Shown: one piece after another, positions 24,101 through 34,701 of the stretch
How positions within the stretch are numbered: position 1 is the stretch's first letter
Layout of the letters: every line of letters starts with the position of its first letter
Assembly (NCBI GenBank): GCA_961205875.1
Contig: OY540820.1
Span: 14,508,001-14,572,000, forward strand
Origin: Sialis fuliginosa
Lineage: Eukaryota; Arthropoda; Insecta; Megaloptera; Sialidae
Direction: 5' to 3'
DNA length: 64,000 bases
Made by a program: the position numbers and the translations under genes
The notes under the pieces: generated by a model
The model's database searches: none
What the model was told of the DNA's origin: nothing
Seen by the model: only the letters and a program-made list of their open reading frames with translations

Positions 24101-26928
24101 AAAAAGAAACATTTAAATACGGAACTTTATACAAATTTAATTGAAACTTTTATTGTAAGTTATGATCAATATTTACAAATATTAGAAACAGTAACGGAAT
24201 CACAACATGACGATTTTATATCTGAGGACAACAATTTATCAATTGTTGCAATAAGTTGTGCTAATGCATTAAACAAATTAACAGAATTATATAAGGATGA
24301 CTTATTTATTATTAATGACATAACATTTGATAAAATAATAAATATTTATATTGAATTAACGAAAAACACAATTAAACTTAACACAGAACTATTAGAATCA
24401 GCTATATTTAATTTTCTGAAAAAGTTTCCACATTTAATTGAAAATATTGCTTCTAAGTTATTTGATGCTTTAGTCAATTGTCAAATTTTAAATAAAACAT
24501 TACCCAAATTGGCATCATTTCTATTGACAAGAAATAAATCATTGATTAAAAATTTTTCTGTTGTTTTCGATAATATTTTATCAAAAAAAGAGTTATTGTT
24601 CCCATTATTGCTTGAACTCGATGATAAAGATCGGAACAATTTTATGCAAGCTGTTTATAATGAATATGAACACATAATACAGAAAATTTTAGAAAAACCT
24701 CAAAAGATTGGAACAGTTGTGTGTGAAAATTATAAATTGTTTCCTAATATGATTGAAAAATGTATGCCAATAGAGAAATGTCAACAGTTTGCTTTGAAAA
24801 CATATAAATTTGATGTAATCGAGAAATTTAATCTAGAAGTATTTGTATCTTTATATCGTAAATGTTTTTCAAATAATACAGATATTGATACATTTATAAT
24901 CAACTATTTGTCATCTTTAATGCAAATGCTTGTTAACTGTTTTAAACGAGACAAAAATACAGAAATTTCAAAAGATATCTGTATAATCATCAACAATTAT
25001 TTTGAAGCGAGTGAAGAATTATCTTTTCAAATATTAAGAAAAAGTACTGTATGGAATAGTTTTATCAAAATTTGTTTAAAACATGGACTACAAACTTCTG
25101 ACTGTAAAAATTATCTTTTACAAACTTTAACAGTGGCTTGTGATAAATTATATAAAAATAACGAAGATGATACAGATTCATTACAACAAATATCTCAAAT
25201 ACATGAAATGACCGTATCTCATTCAGAATTTTTAAATATTATTCTTAATACTACGAAAACAGAATCTGTTAAAACTGAGTTATTGCAGTTGTTGATTGTT
25301 CTTGTGAATAAAAATAAAGAATTAATGTCATCTTCACATGTTCCGATCTTTCTAGCGGCATATAATGGAACATTGGAAATAAATGATAAACTAGTTTTAA
25401 GATTGATGAATATTTATGAGACTAGTGGTGTGAGTTTTTATGATTACCGTCCATATATATGGGGTGATTTTGCAGCAAATTATTATTCGGTAAAAACAAA
25501 TATTGAAACATTGTTATATAGACAACCAACTGTGAAACAAGTTTTGGATTTATTGGATTTTAATATTGTGATGAATACAGTAAGAGATTTTGATATACAC
25601 AGATCATTAAATGTAAATGAAATTACATGTATACAAAATTCTACAATTAATGAAAAATCACAACAATTGAAGTTAGTAAATACATGGATGACGTATGACC
25701 CAGCATTTTATTTACCACTATTCAGTCAATTATTAACATCGGACTCATTTGTACGTGTCCATAATTTTACACAATCTGGAGCGTTAGCTTTAACGATAAT
25801 TGCATTAGCAAGTGAATGTAAATTTATGAGACAAGCTGCTGCTCATGTTCTAGGAAGGTTTTATTTTCATCTAGAAGCTGATAGGTATGTTTGATATTAT
25901 TATATTATATGAGTAGTTTTAAATGTCAAATTGAGATACAATAATTAGTTTTTTTTTAATTTTTTTTACGAGTAAAAATAACATATTTTTATTTCAGGAA
26001 TATTTCTGAGAAAAAACTCTGGATACAATTTGTTGATTCAATCCGAAATGGTTTGATGGCCTCAGTTGGAAACTCCAATGGTGAAATAAAAATGTCTAAC
26101 ATAGTTGCCATTTTCTTTGCACGTAGTTCATTGATTTTAACTCAACCCTCGCATTCATTATTCATGGCTATAAATAATTATTTAACTGTGAAAAGACAAC
26201 TAAACTTTTTGGTTGTTCCTGAAATTTTACAACTGTTTCACAGTCCTGAAGTTGAGTACAATGTTCAACGATTATGGATACTAGATGTTATTAAAGATGG
26301 TTTAAAAACAGAAAATGATTTTATTGCTGTTACTAGGTCATTTGCTTACAAATTTGTGATGGATTTTTATTTTAGTATTTTAGCTGATCGCAAAACAAAA
26401 TTAACAATATTAAAAATAATCAAAGCGTCAGTTTTGATTCCAAAATCGGTTAAACTTTTAATATATACTTTAGGATTGAATTCTTGGCTGTACAATATTA
26501 TACAGCAATTAAATGAAAATGATGTAGATTATATAATTGTTATAATACATATTGTTTCTAAAATATGTTCGCATTTTGAAAAAGAGAATAAATTTAATGG
26601 AAATATGTGCAATTTATTAAATCAGTTGCTTTTGTTGTCTTCCAAAATAAATGTACAAATGCCAAAACCAGAATTCGCATTATTAATTAAAAATCTGTAT
26701 AGTTTATATTCAATTCATTTAAAATATTTATCACTAAATACATTAAATGATGTTATAGATGTAAGTACAAAAATAATCGGATCTAACGATTGTAAGTATA
26801 TGTTGAAGTACGGTTGTAATTATGTTGATAAAATTAATTTTAGTGAAACTGTTGATGATGAAAACCAAAATGAAATTAAAAGGTATCTCAGGTACCTGAC
26901 AATTTTGTGGATTGAAAAAAATGTATGA
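21198..26928 (+). CDS. URB1: URB1 / Npa1, nucleolar pre-60S ribosome assembly factor
   Basis: URB1 (yeast Npa1) is a large nucleolar helical-repeat protein that acts early in 60S subunit assembly and 5.8S/25-28S rRNA maturation. Three exons (21198-21375, 21441-25884, 25998-26928) join in phase to 1850 aa; human URB1 is about 2270 aa. The first 59 residues are Lys-rich with a likely nuclear signal (EKEKKRKKAEM). The Npa1 domain spans about residues 65-380 (SLKQFVNLC, EAGGNCVELLHLLGK, YNWKGPKYYRVML). The C-terminal NopRA1 domain spans about 1470-1670 (WMTYDPAFYLPLF, QSGALALTIIALASECKFMR, AAAHVLGRFYFH). The middle is a poorly conserved, very Asn/Ile/Lys-rich helical array. Exon 2 is one uninterrupted 4.4-kb frame. 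A poly(A) signal aataaa lies at 27015. Confidence 0.9.
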
Positions 26929-27329
26929 ATGATTTCTGTAAATTGATTTTTTTATGAATATATTTTGTTATTAATAGTAATTTATTTGACTTGTATGTAT
27001 CTAAAAGTACCTATAATAAATATTTTCAGGAAAATAATATCCCTTCATAAACAAAAATTTTACATTAATTTAAAAAAATTGCCAATTCCGTATTTTATGT
27101 TTAAATTTTTAGTAAAGTTAAGAACCAATTCATACAAAAAATGAGTAGCAAAGTTATAAACCAGTTTAATTTGATTAAAATTAGTTTCAATATTACCGAA
27201 AAGGTGGCAGCACGTACATGTTACTTTCCTTACCTCTTTACAAATGTATTTTGAACCGCGACACCCTACTATACCTATATCTTGGTGTCCGGGGCGAACT
27301 CCCTCAACCCTTAATCCACCACTGACACT

Positions 27330-27458
27330 GTATCATCGATAAAAAATCGATCTTTATGAAATTTGGCAGGGAGATAGTTTGCATTCTGAGAAAGGGCAAA
27401 AAATTGATTAGATAAAAAAATACAAACTCCACGCGGACGTGACGCGGATAACAGCTAG
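27330..27458 (+). mobile_element. Helitron 3' fragment
   Basis: The stretch gaaatttggcagggagatag is followed by a hairpin built on acgcggacgtgacgcg, then ataacagCTAG and a T. A short GC hairpin about 10 bases before a terminal CTRR, inserted before T, is the Helitron 3' signature. The sequence resembles elements common in lepidopteran genomes. The 5' end was not found, and about 130 bases can be attributed. Confidence 0.6.
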
Positions 27459-27638
27459 TTATATATATTCCCCTTTTTTAGATTTTATCATTATTACTTT
27501 CGGAGATATGGACAAAAGACAAAATAAAAACAAAAAAAACGTTTATATATTTAAATTTCTTGAATTATCTATTATCAGTTTTCATTTGAAACCCCACTCG
27601 TTTGGTAACCCATTTACCCTCATTTTAAAGTTGACTCC

Positions 27639-27955
27639 TGCCCGGTATAAAGAATTTGCACGCAAATTTGCTTCCAGCTAACGCTATCTACTGGGAGTCA
27701 AATTGTTGTGAAACTCGATATTTTAAAGCAGTGGTAATAAATGTATAATAATGTAAATACTATGCATTTTATGAGGTACCTACACTTGGCAGCATTTATT
27801 TTAAGTCGCTGATTTGCGTCAAAGTCATTCTATATGTACGATTTCATTGGCTACATCTGTGAGTGGTTATCATTTATATTTTATACCTAGCAGATAGCAT
27901 TCGCTGGAGGCTAATTTGAATTTGCACTCCAGCAAATTTTTTATAATACCGGGCA
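27639..27955. mobile_element. MITE with TGCCCGGTAT inverted ends, copy 1
   Basis: The 317-base element begins tgcccggtataaagaatttg and ends ttttttataataccgggca, so the ends are inverted repeats. The interior matches the copy at 30341-30633, including aacgctatctactgggagtc and tgtacgatttcattgg. No coding capacity. The superfamily is not determined. Confidence 0.75.
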
Positions 27956-27973
27956 TTCGAGTTTTACATGGGG

Positions 27974-28160
27974 CTAGAGCCGTACTTAGACATTTTGAGG
28001 CCTTATATATTATAAAATAATATATATTTATATATTATTTTTTTGACTAACCCGTTATAAATTCATAACGTTTTTTTAGTCAATATCTATGTCGCGAAGC
28101 TCTAGTCCTCACGATGCCTTTCGCTAGCGCCTCATGCGCTTGTTCATAAGTACGGCCCTG
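27974..28160. mobile_element. small MITE with GCCGTACTTA inverted ends
   Basis: The left end ctagagccgtacttag and right end taagtacggccctg are inverted repeats about 187 bases apart. The motif resembles hAT-like 'cagggccg' ends, but I see no convincing target duplication, so the class is left open. Confidence 0.5.
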
Positions 28161-28205
28161 CATAGGACGGCTAACCATCTAGAATTTTCCCTGAAAGTAG
28201 GTACA

Positions 28206-28234
28206 TCCTTAATATATATAAAGCTCAACGTCTC

Positions 28235-28276
<42 letters not shown>

Positions 28277-29082
28277 CGTTAGTTACCTTATCACTCGAGA
28301 ACCACTTATCCGATTTACGAGTTTTTTTTTTTAATTCATAGGTACGTTCTCTGGCCAGGTTATAGGCTATATTTTTTTACGTTAGGTAACATAACAACAA
28401 AGCAGTGACGATAATAGTAAATCAAGTCGGAAAAAATTTTGCCGTCGGCGCGCTGTTTTGTAATACGCTGCCTAAACCGTTCAATATAGAACAAAATAAT
28501 GTATTAAAGAATTGTGTAGAATCAAAAGTTCTACAATTAAGTCAGCGACACGATATGTCTAACTTTTATATTTAAGCCACAATGACTGCTTTTATGTTAC
28601 AAAAAAAACATAAAATATTTATGACCTGCAAAACATTAATCCTTATCGAAATAAATGATTTCATCGTCATAAGTACTTAATGTAGATATAGTTTGCCATT
28701 TACAGCATCCAATTTGGTCGTATAGTTTAGAAAATATCTTAAAATATATTTATAAAGGTAACATTTTAAATGTATGGTGTCGTGCCGCATCGAAGCGATG
28801 TACATCAGACTGGATTCGCTTACGTTCGGTAGATATTCGGAGTCCCTCGGCTGACGTTTGAGTTAATTTTGTTTTCAATAATTAACATTTAAATTTAAAC
28901 AGAACAAATTATTTGTACTTTTTTCTTCTGATTCGTTTTTGTTAGGTAATTTAGGTATTGATAAATTATTATTACAATAATAACTAATCGTGTTTGTACT
29001 TAATTAATTAAACTATATTTTTCAAAAATCCTAAACAATAATTCCGTAGTCTACGCGAGCGAAGCCGCGTGGGCCCAGCTAG
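28206..29082 (+). mobile_element. non-autonomous Helitron carrying a (TGTC)n array
   Basis: The element starts TCCTTAATATATATAAAGC directly after an A and ends with a hairpin (acgcgagcgaagccgcgt) followed by gggcccagCTAG and a T. This gives the Helitron pattern 5'-TC...hairpin...CTRR-3' inserted between A and T. A (TGTC)n microsatellite lies at about 28236-28276 near the 5' end. No Rep/helicase frame is present. Length 877 bases. Confidence 0.75.
28236..28276 (+). repeat. (TGTC)n microsatellite
   Basis: About ten uninterrupted TGTC units inside the Helitron 5' region. It translates to a meaningless Cys/Leu/Ser/Val run in a short open frame that should not be read as a gene. Confidence 0.9.
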
Positions 29083-29474
29083 TACATGATAATTATTGTT
29101 ATTAATAAGCAATGACCCTAGACGTACAATTTATACCAAGACATCGTTATGTTATGTGCATTATTGTAAAAATGCATAATATTTAAATGCACTAGGATCG
29201 AAACAAGGACTTTACGTAAACGTGAAATACCATCGCGTAGAATGGTATTAGCATAATATCAGTACACGATAATCAGATACAGCCGGTCGTCGTGTATCAT
29301 AAGTGCGCGGACTTATTATTCCAAGTGCATTGTTCTATCGACAACGCTGGGACATATTCGCCATCGTAATTTTCCGTATTTTGTATAATCCAGTGTTCGT
29401 CAAACTTATTTTACATTTCACAAATTGAGTCGTTCAGATACCTAATGGACTAATCCGATAAAAAATACAAAAAA

Positions 29475-29695
29475 GGTAGTGGCACCAGTCTTGGCAAGGG
29501 CCCCAGTAATGGCAAATTTTTAATTAAATGTACTGAATTAAAAATATGTGTTGATATTTGATTACTACCATTTCTGAATATTAATCTATATACATTTAAC
29601 TGTCTTACAGCGTGATTTGATGACAATCGGCCAATAGGTGTAAAAATTGTGTTAAACTAATTATTAGTATAATTTATTAATTAATTTTGTGTCGT
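29475..29695 (+). repeat. dispersed repeat G, copy X
   Basis: The sequence beginning ggtagtggcaccagtcttgg is repeated almost exactly, in reverse orientation, at 46737-46966. Shared internal landmarks are caatcggccaataggtgt and attaattaattttgtg-like ends. A related end (ggtactggcaccagttatgg) occurs near 48319. Probably a transposon fragment, class unknown. Confidence 0.7.
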
Positions 29696-30340
29696 AGTAC
29701 TTATCATTTTGTAATCATTAGTGTGTCCATCACTGCATGCTCATTACTGGTTTTACTTTATCCATTACTGGAGAAAAAACAAACAAAATTTTTATTTTAT
29801 CTTTGCGGAATTTGGTAATTAAATTGATTAAATAAAGAGTTACTTGTTTTATTAGTAACATGAGTACATGAGAATTACAAAAAACAAGCTTACTTGTAAA
29901 TTAGTTAAGGCTTACACGCGTGTATGTGCAAATTTGGCTCACAAAAGTGAAGATATATAATCTAGAAAATATTCTATCTTTTTACACTTATGTTTAAATA
30001 AAGACAAGCATAGACCCAGATTACGCTCTATCTCTTTTTTTGTGAAGTCTCGATTTTTGAATCAGGTGCATTAAAATTAAATAAATACAAATAATACATA
30101 TTATTAATGATATTAGTATTTAAGTCCCTACTTACAATTAATTTTTCTTCTATATTTTCGAAGGTATGACAGACGGACGGGCGACAAAGTGAGATTAATA
30201 GAGTTCTGACGGTAGACATATATATACGTAGTCCTAAAATAGGATGAATGACATTAATGAGTTATCTAATCTGATAGCAATAAATTGTTTTTCTTATTTC
30301 ATGAATCTCTTATTTAAGTGTTTGGGGTTTACCTTACTAT

Positions 30341-30633
30341 TGCCCGGGATTATAAATAATTTTCACGCAAATTTGCTTCCAGCTAACGCTATCTACTGGG
30401 AGTCAAATTGTTGTGAAATTGCTCGATATTTTAAGACAGTGGTAATAAATGTATAAAAATGTATTTTAAATCGCTGATTTCTATTTAATATGCATGCGTC
30501 AAAGTTATTATATGTACGATTTCATTGGTTACATCTGTGAGTTGTTGGCATTTATATTTAATGCCTAGCAGATAGCATTAGCTGGGAGCGAATTTGAATT
30601 TGCACTCAAGCAATTTTTTTATAATACCGGGCA
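30341..30633. mobile_element. MITE with TGCCCGGTAT inverted ends, copy 2
   Basis: The 293-base element begins tgcccgggattataa and ends ttataataccgggca. It is flanked on both sides by tat (30338-30340 and 30634-30636), a possible 3-bp target duplication. The interior is clearly related to copy 1 at 27639-27955. Confidence 0.75.
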
Positions 30634-30701
30634 TATAAGTTTCTCTTTAAATTGTTTTGGTTGTGTTCTTAAGAAATTTTAATGTGGGATAAATTCTAAT
30701 G

Positions 30702-30790
30702 GCGTGTTTAGACCAAAAAGACAAAACAGCAACAAAATCTATACATTTTTAAATACAAAAATAAAGGTTTTACAAAAACTTTTATTGTTA
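30702..30790 (+). repeat. dispersed repeat H (GTGTTTAGACC), copy 1
   Basis: The motif ggcgtgtttagaccaaaaag followed by acaaaacagcaac recurs at 49260-49375 (reverse) and 55900-56045 (forward). It probably marks the end of a transposon family. Outer boundaries are not resolved. Confidence 0.55.
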
Positions 30791-31151
30791 CTCAAAGGCA
30801 AGCATGATTCAATTATTAACAATTTAATAAAACAAAAACAGTTGATGATATCAGGTCCTAATTTTCAGTGAATGTTCTGTACAACAGAATGTTTATTTTC
30901 CAGAGGTATCAATTTAAGAAACGTTAAACTTTATTAGTTACTACAGCTTAAAAAAAGTTGTAGGGAATTTTGTAGCGAATAACTTTTATTTAAAACTTTT
31001 TTTGAATAATACTTATTTAAACCGCTATTTAGCAAAAATCTGAAGAATTTTGCAATTGAACCATACCATTAAGGTATTATTCTACACTACTTTTGTAACA
31101 TATCCTGTAAGTATTAAAACTGTACGCAAAAATTCCTATTTTAGTTACTTA

Positions 31152-31825
31152 AGCCGCATTTACACTATGTAGTAAAATCTGCTATATAACATTTGCTATA
31201 TGTAGCAGTGCTACATATAGCAAATGTTATAAAACATTTGCTATATTTTTCAAATTGTACTCAAATGATACTGTGTTACATGTAGCAAAAGTTATATAAC
31301 ATCCAGTCTGATTGAAGATGTCGAGAAGGAAAGACTTAATGCTAGCGGCAGCTATTACGATATTTTTGGCATGTCATAGAAGGAAACGTAGGTTTTGGGT
31401 TCGGCCGTTATTATTAGCTAGAGAAAAATACAGTGGAAGTGATTTGCTGAAAGACTTAAATGCAGATGACTTTGCATGACTTTTCCATTATGAAAGCTTT
31501 ATTAAAAATCAAAAAACCGTTGTAGACATAGACACATAAGACATATAAATATCACCGCTTGAACTCGAATGATAGAAACTGCTACATGTAGCAGATGCTA
31601 GAGAACCAAAACTACTTGTAATACTTGCCACATATAGCAAAAGTTACATGTAGCTTATTTTTCTTTGATCTTTACCTACTCTGGATGGAAAACATAAATC
31701 TTGCTATATGTAGCACCAAAAACTGCTACATGTAACATTTGACATTTTTCCGTTTTCGTACTTATAGCAAAAGTTATATAACATTTGTTATATAGCAGGT
31801 TTTGCTACATAGTGTAAACGCGGCT
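31152..31825 (+). mobile_element. PIF/Harbinger deletion derivative
   Basis: The ends agccgcatttacactatgta and tacatagtgtaaacgcggct are inverted repeats that extend about 60 bases inward with few mismatches. Both flanks carry TTA (31149-31151 and 31826-31828), the 3-bp target typical of PIF/Harbinger. Sub-terminal sequence is full of inverted tagcaaatgttata-like motifs. The interior keeps only the start of a Harbinger-type transposase, described separately. The rest of the gene is deleted, so the element is non-autonomous. Confidence 0.82.
31318..31479 (+). pseudogene. truncated Harbinger transposase N-terminus (53 codons)
   Basis: An ATG-started frame encodes a peptide with the motif RRKRRFWVRPLLLAREKYSG followed by DLLKDLNADDFA and a stop. 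This pattern of a basic run, the FWVRP(L)L block and a short acidic segment is characteristic of the first part of HARBI1-like transposases. The catalytic DDE region is missing. The frame is short enough to be missed by length-filtered gene finding. Confidence 0.72.
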
Positions 31826-31884
31826 TTATAGCCTAGCCAGCCTGGACTACAATGGAAGTTCCGTGTAAATATGAACGTATATAT

Positions 31885-32115
31885 AGCTTACAAACCGCTG
31901 TTCGGGTACTGCCGGTCCACACGGCGCAGTGGCCCCGCGTGAGAACCGGTTTCCGGCGCGCGGGACGTTGAATAGCCGACCGCTTCGATTCCTCAACATC
32001 GTGAACGCCGAGCCCGAGCATCACTGATCGTTTGGTCCGCGCTGTGGAATGCACATACGATCCTACACCACGCTCGGAAAGCATCTGCTCGTCGATTGTC
32101 GTAAACATTCGGGGG
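31885..32115. other. GC-rich islet of unknown role
   Basis: In an otherwise AT-rich neighbourhood this stretch is rich in G, C and CpG (ggcgcagtggccccgcgtg, ggtttccggcgcgcgggac). A 91-codon frame exists on the minus strand (31833-32108), but it matches no family I know and may be chance in GC-rich DNA. It could be a promoter or 5' exon of an unseen transcript, or a fragment of a foreign or repeated sequence. Confidence 0.35.
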
Positions 32116-32343
32116 GATATGTCATCTACGCCTACTTGATATTTTGGAAAGTTTGTGAATTGAATGATTGAACGGATTGAACTATATGAATTAAGAATTT
32201 AGGTGTGTGGGTGCATTTGGATTGAGTTTAGGTGACACGAATCAATAGAACGGGATATGTTCTTTTTTGTTATAAGTAGATAGTTATTATTTTGTTTATA
32301 CCGCCTGTGCGAAACATGATATGATAGGTGGGCATTGGGCATG

Positions 32344-33382
32344 CAGTGGCGAAGCGTCCATGGAAGCAGTGCTTCCCTTACTTTATGAGTAAATTAATAC
32401 AAATCTGTATTTTCAGTTGATAAATAATTTAAATATATTATTAGAATATTAATATATATATTAACACGTTCAATTATATACCTCTACGTCTTATTTTCTT
32501 GTATTTTAGTCGATATTTGTATGACGAGTTGAAGTTCACTGCAGGAAATTTCACTAAAAAATTTAGAATTTTTGATTCCGTTAAAAGTATGTTTATTGTA
32601 TAGAAAATGACGTGAAAAGTTGTTTGTTTCAAACCGCAGGTCTGTATCTTAAACCGTTCTCGAGATATAGCCTCTCAAAGTTTTAGTTTTTTCAAATTTT
32701 TGGAGAAAAAAGGCCATAACTTTTGAACGCGTGGTCGGAATTGATTTTAGTTGACGGATTTGGAATCAGCGTGTCAAAATCTATATAATGACATGTATAA
32801 TACCTTAAAACTCAAAAAAAAAAAATTCGCGAAAAATCGAAAAAATTCAAAGGGGTATACCTTAAAAAAATGTCGATTTTTGACCAAAATTTTTTTGTCG
32901 GATTTTAAAATATTATACATGTCATTATATAGATTTTGACACGCTGATTTCAAATCCGTCAACTAAAATCAATTCCGACCACGCGTTCAAAAGTTATGGC
33001 CTTTTTTCTCCAAAAATTTGAAAAAACTAAAACTTCGAGAGGCTATATCTCGAAAACGGTTTGAGATAGAGACCTGCGGTTTGAAACAAACAACTTTTCA
33101 CGTCATTTTCTATACAATAAACATACTTTTAACGAAATCAAAAATTCAAAATTTTTTAGTGAAATTTCCTGCAGTGAACTTCAACTCGTCATACAAATAT
33201 CGACTAAAATACAAGAAAATAAGACGTAGAATCATTTAGTTATTATATAAATATATAAGGATTTTTTTTTTTTAAGTAAAAGCTTGAACTTAAGGTGTTT
33301 CATAACTAGTTTTTTTGTTAATAGGAGGGAGAGGATTGACAAAATATGCTTCCCTTATTAAAAATTTCACGCCTCGCCACTG
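32344..33382 (+). mobile_element. hAT-type element with long internal inverted arms
   Basis: The 1039-base element begins cagtggcgaagcgtcc and ends ttcacgcctcgccactg. A perfect 8-bp target duplication, tgggcatg, flanks it (32336-32343 and 33383-33390). Between the ends are two inverted arms of about 325 bases each (about 32483-32812 and 32905-33229) around a loop of about 90 bases. The arms are nearly identical, so the same short peptide frame appears on both strands. No transposase is encoded. Other family members are at 537-1023 and 44083-44925. Confidence 0.88.
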
Positions 33383-34189
33383 TGGGCATGTGAGCTCATT
33401 GATATTATTGTGTTACGAATATTTTCTTTTTTAAATTTTATGTCACAGGGCAGTTAAAAAACATTATTCTACTTTGTATTACTGGCATTTATTTTGTATC
33501 GAAATATTTTACATTTTACAACAGTTTTAATTATTAGAAGTAGAAATCATTCAGAAGTTAATACAAATAACTTTTAATCTTATTGTACATTAATAAAGTT
33601 TACTTATTTGCATTTGATATAAAATGATTTGAATTTGCACATTTCTAAGTAAGGTATTATGCACTGAATAAAATTATAATAGTTGAATTTATTTGGTCAA
33701 ATATAGGCAACTCTATTTGTTAAAAATATTTAGAAAAAAGGAACAAATATTAGATTAATTCAGTAAAATATTGTGTTTTTAACAAAATGGTTTGAAATAT
33801 GATTCACATTTGGTTAAAATATATTTTATTTTTTGCATCACCCAGTGATGCGCTAGGCCTAAGGGGCGGCAAATAATTTAAAAGTGGCATGTGGAGCAGA
33901 GAAAAGGTATTCAGAAATTGAAATAGAACGCAAAAATAAGTTTTAGGGGTGGCAAAATCGTGATGACAACGAAAAAAAAGTTTAATTACAACAAAGGGCG
34001 CTATTTAAAGTTTTCACCGGTGGCGCGGCAACCCCTCTCTACGCCACTGTGTTTAATTCACTGTTATTTACATTTCCAGCACGGTACTAATTTAAATATC
34101 AGAGTACCGAGGCGGTACCATCTTATCATGTCGGAAATACTGTCTCCCTTTCATCCATTGGTCGCTCGTACCTGACGGATTGCACAAAA
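33383..34189. other. AT-rich spacer with a possible hAT-like remnant
   Basis: No gene is seen. At 33843-34050 there are hAT-like outer motifs (cagtgatgcgctaggcc on the left, ctacgccactg on the right), but I find no matching target duplication. It may be an old or composite remnant. Confidence 0.4.
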
Positions 34190-34701
34190 ACAAATAATAG
34201 ACAGCGATTGTTTTAAGGCATGGCCGCGTATAAACACCTTTGCCGGTTACAACTGCGTTAGCTCTGCTCGCGGGACAGTGTATTTTTAATGTTTAACACG
34301 AACTGTCGCCGAGAACTTCAACAATTAAACTGCGTGTAACTTTGCAGAAAAAACTTGTTTTAAAGTTCCCTAAGTGCGAAAACTAAATAAGAAAGTTTTG
34401 TGTATTTGTGAAGTGGTGTTCATTTTTATTATTTAAAGAAGATATCAAAACAAAAACCTGTTTGGTCGAAATGAAGATATTTTTTTAACGGTTTAATTAT
34501 CTTAAGTGACAAGTTTTTTTTTATAGTGGTTGTGTGAATTAAAAAAGAGTTGTGGGTGTTGTTATTGTTTTGTGTTGTTGTATCCCAGAACTTATTTATG
34601 GATTACGTTAGGTACCTTGGTTTCAGTTGGCTCTTTTGGAGGCAAAAATAATGATGGTTTTGAGACGTGTGCTAAGGAGCGACAGATGTAGGCCAAGGAA
34701 G
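34190..34701 (+). promoter_or_regulatory. candidate promoter and 5' exon(s), perhaps of the ankyrin gene
   Basis: From about 34190 the sequence becomes less AT-rich (cggttacaactgcg, gctctgctcgcgggacagtg), as at the promoters of other genes here. A splice-like exon follows at 34627-34701, preceded by cttggtttcag and followed by gttagt. Its frame from ATG 34651 has 17 codons. It would suit the next exon acceptor at 54034 as a 5' leader, but this 19-kb join is a guess that only RNA data can settle. Confidence 0.35.

Larger units (their letters stand above)
26929..34189. other. TE-rich intergenic DNA (or part of a long 5' intron)
   Basis: No host protein gene is recognised here. Most of the structured sequence is accounted for by the Helitron, hAT, Harbinger and MITE entries listed separately. 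The remaining gaps are AT-rich DNA in which I see nothing specific. If the exon suggested near 34.6 kb belongs to the ankyrin gene, this part is simply upstream intergenic DNA. Confidence 0.5.

Noticed and set aside
31833..32108. 91-codon minus-strand frame in the GC-rich islet
   Set aside because: No recognised motif, and GC-rich DNA gives long stop-free frames by chance. Kept only as part of the islet finding.
32751..32962. Mirror-image 62-codon frames on both strands with almost the same peptide
   Set aside because: They are a consequence of the inverted arms of the hAT-type element. The same frame occurs in the 44-kb copy. No domain or start context supports a gene.
33843..34050. Possible third hAT insertion with cagtgatgcg and ctacgccactg ends
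   Set aside because: The flanking bases do not match, so no target duplication supports it. Mentioned only as a remnant.
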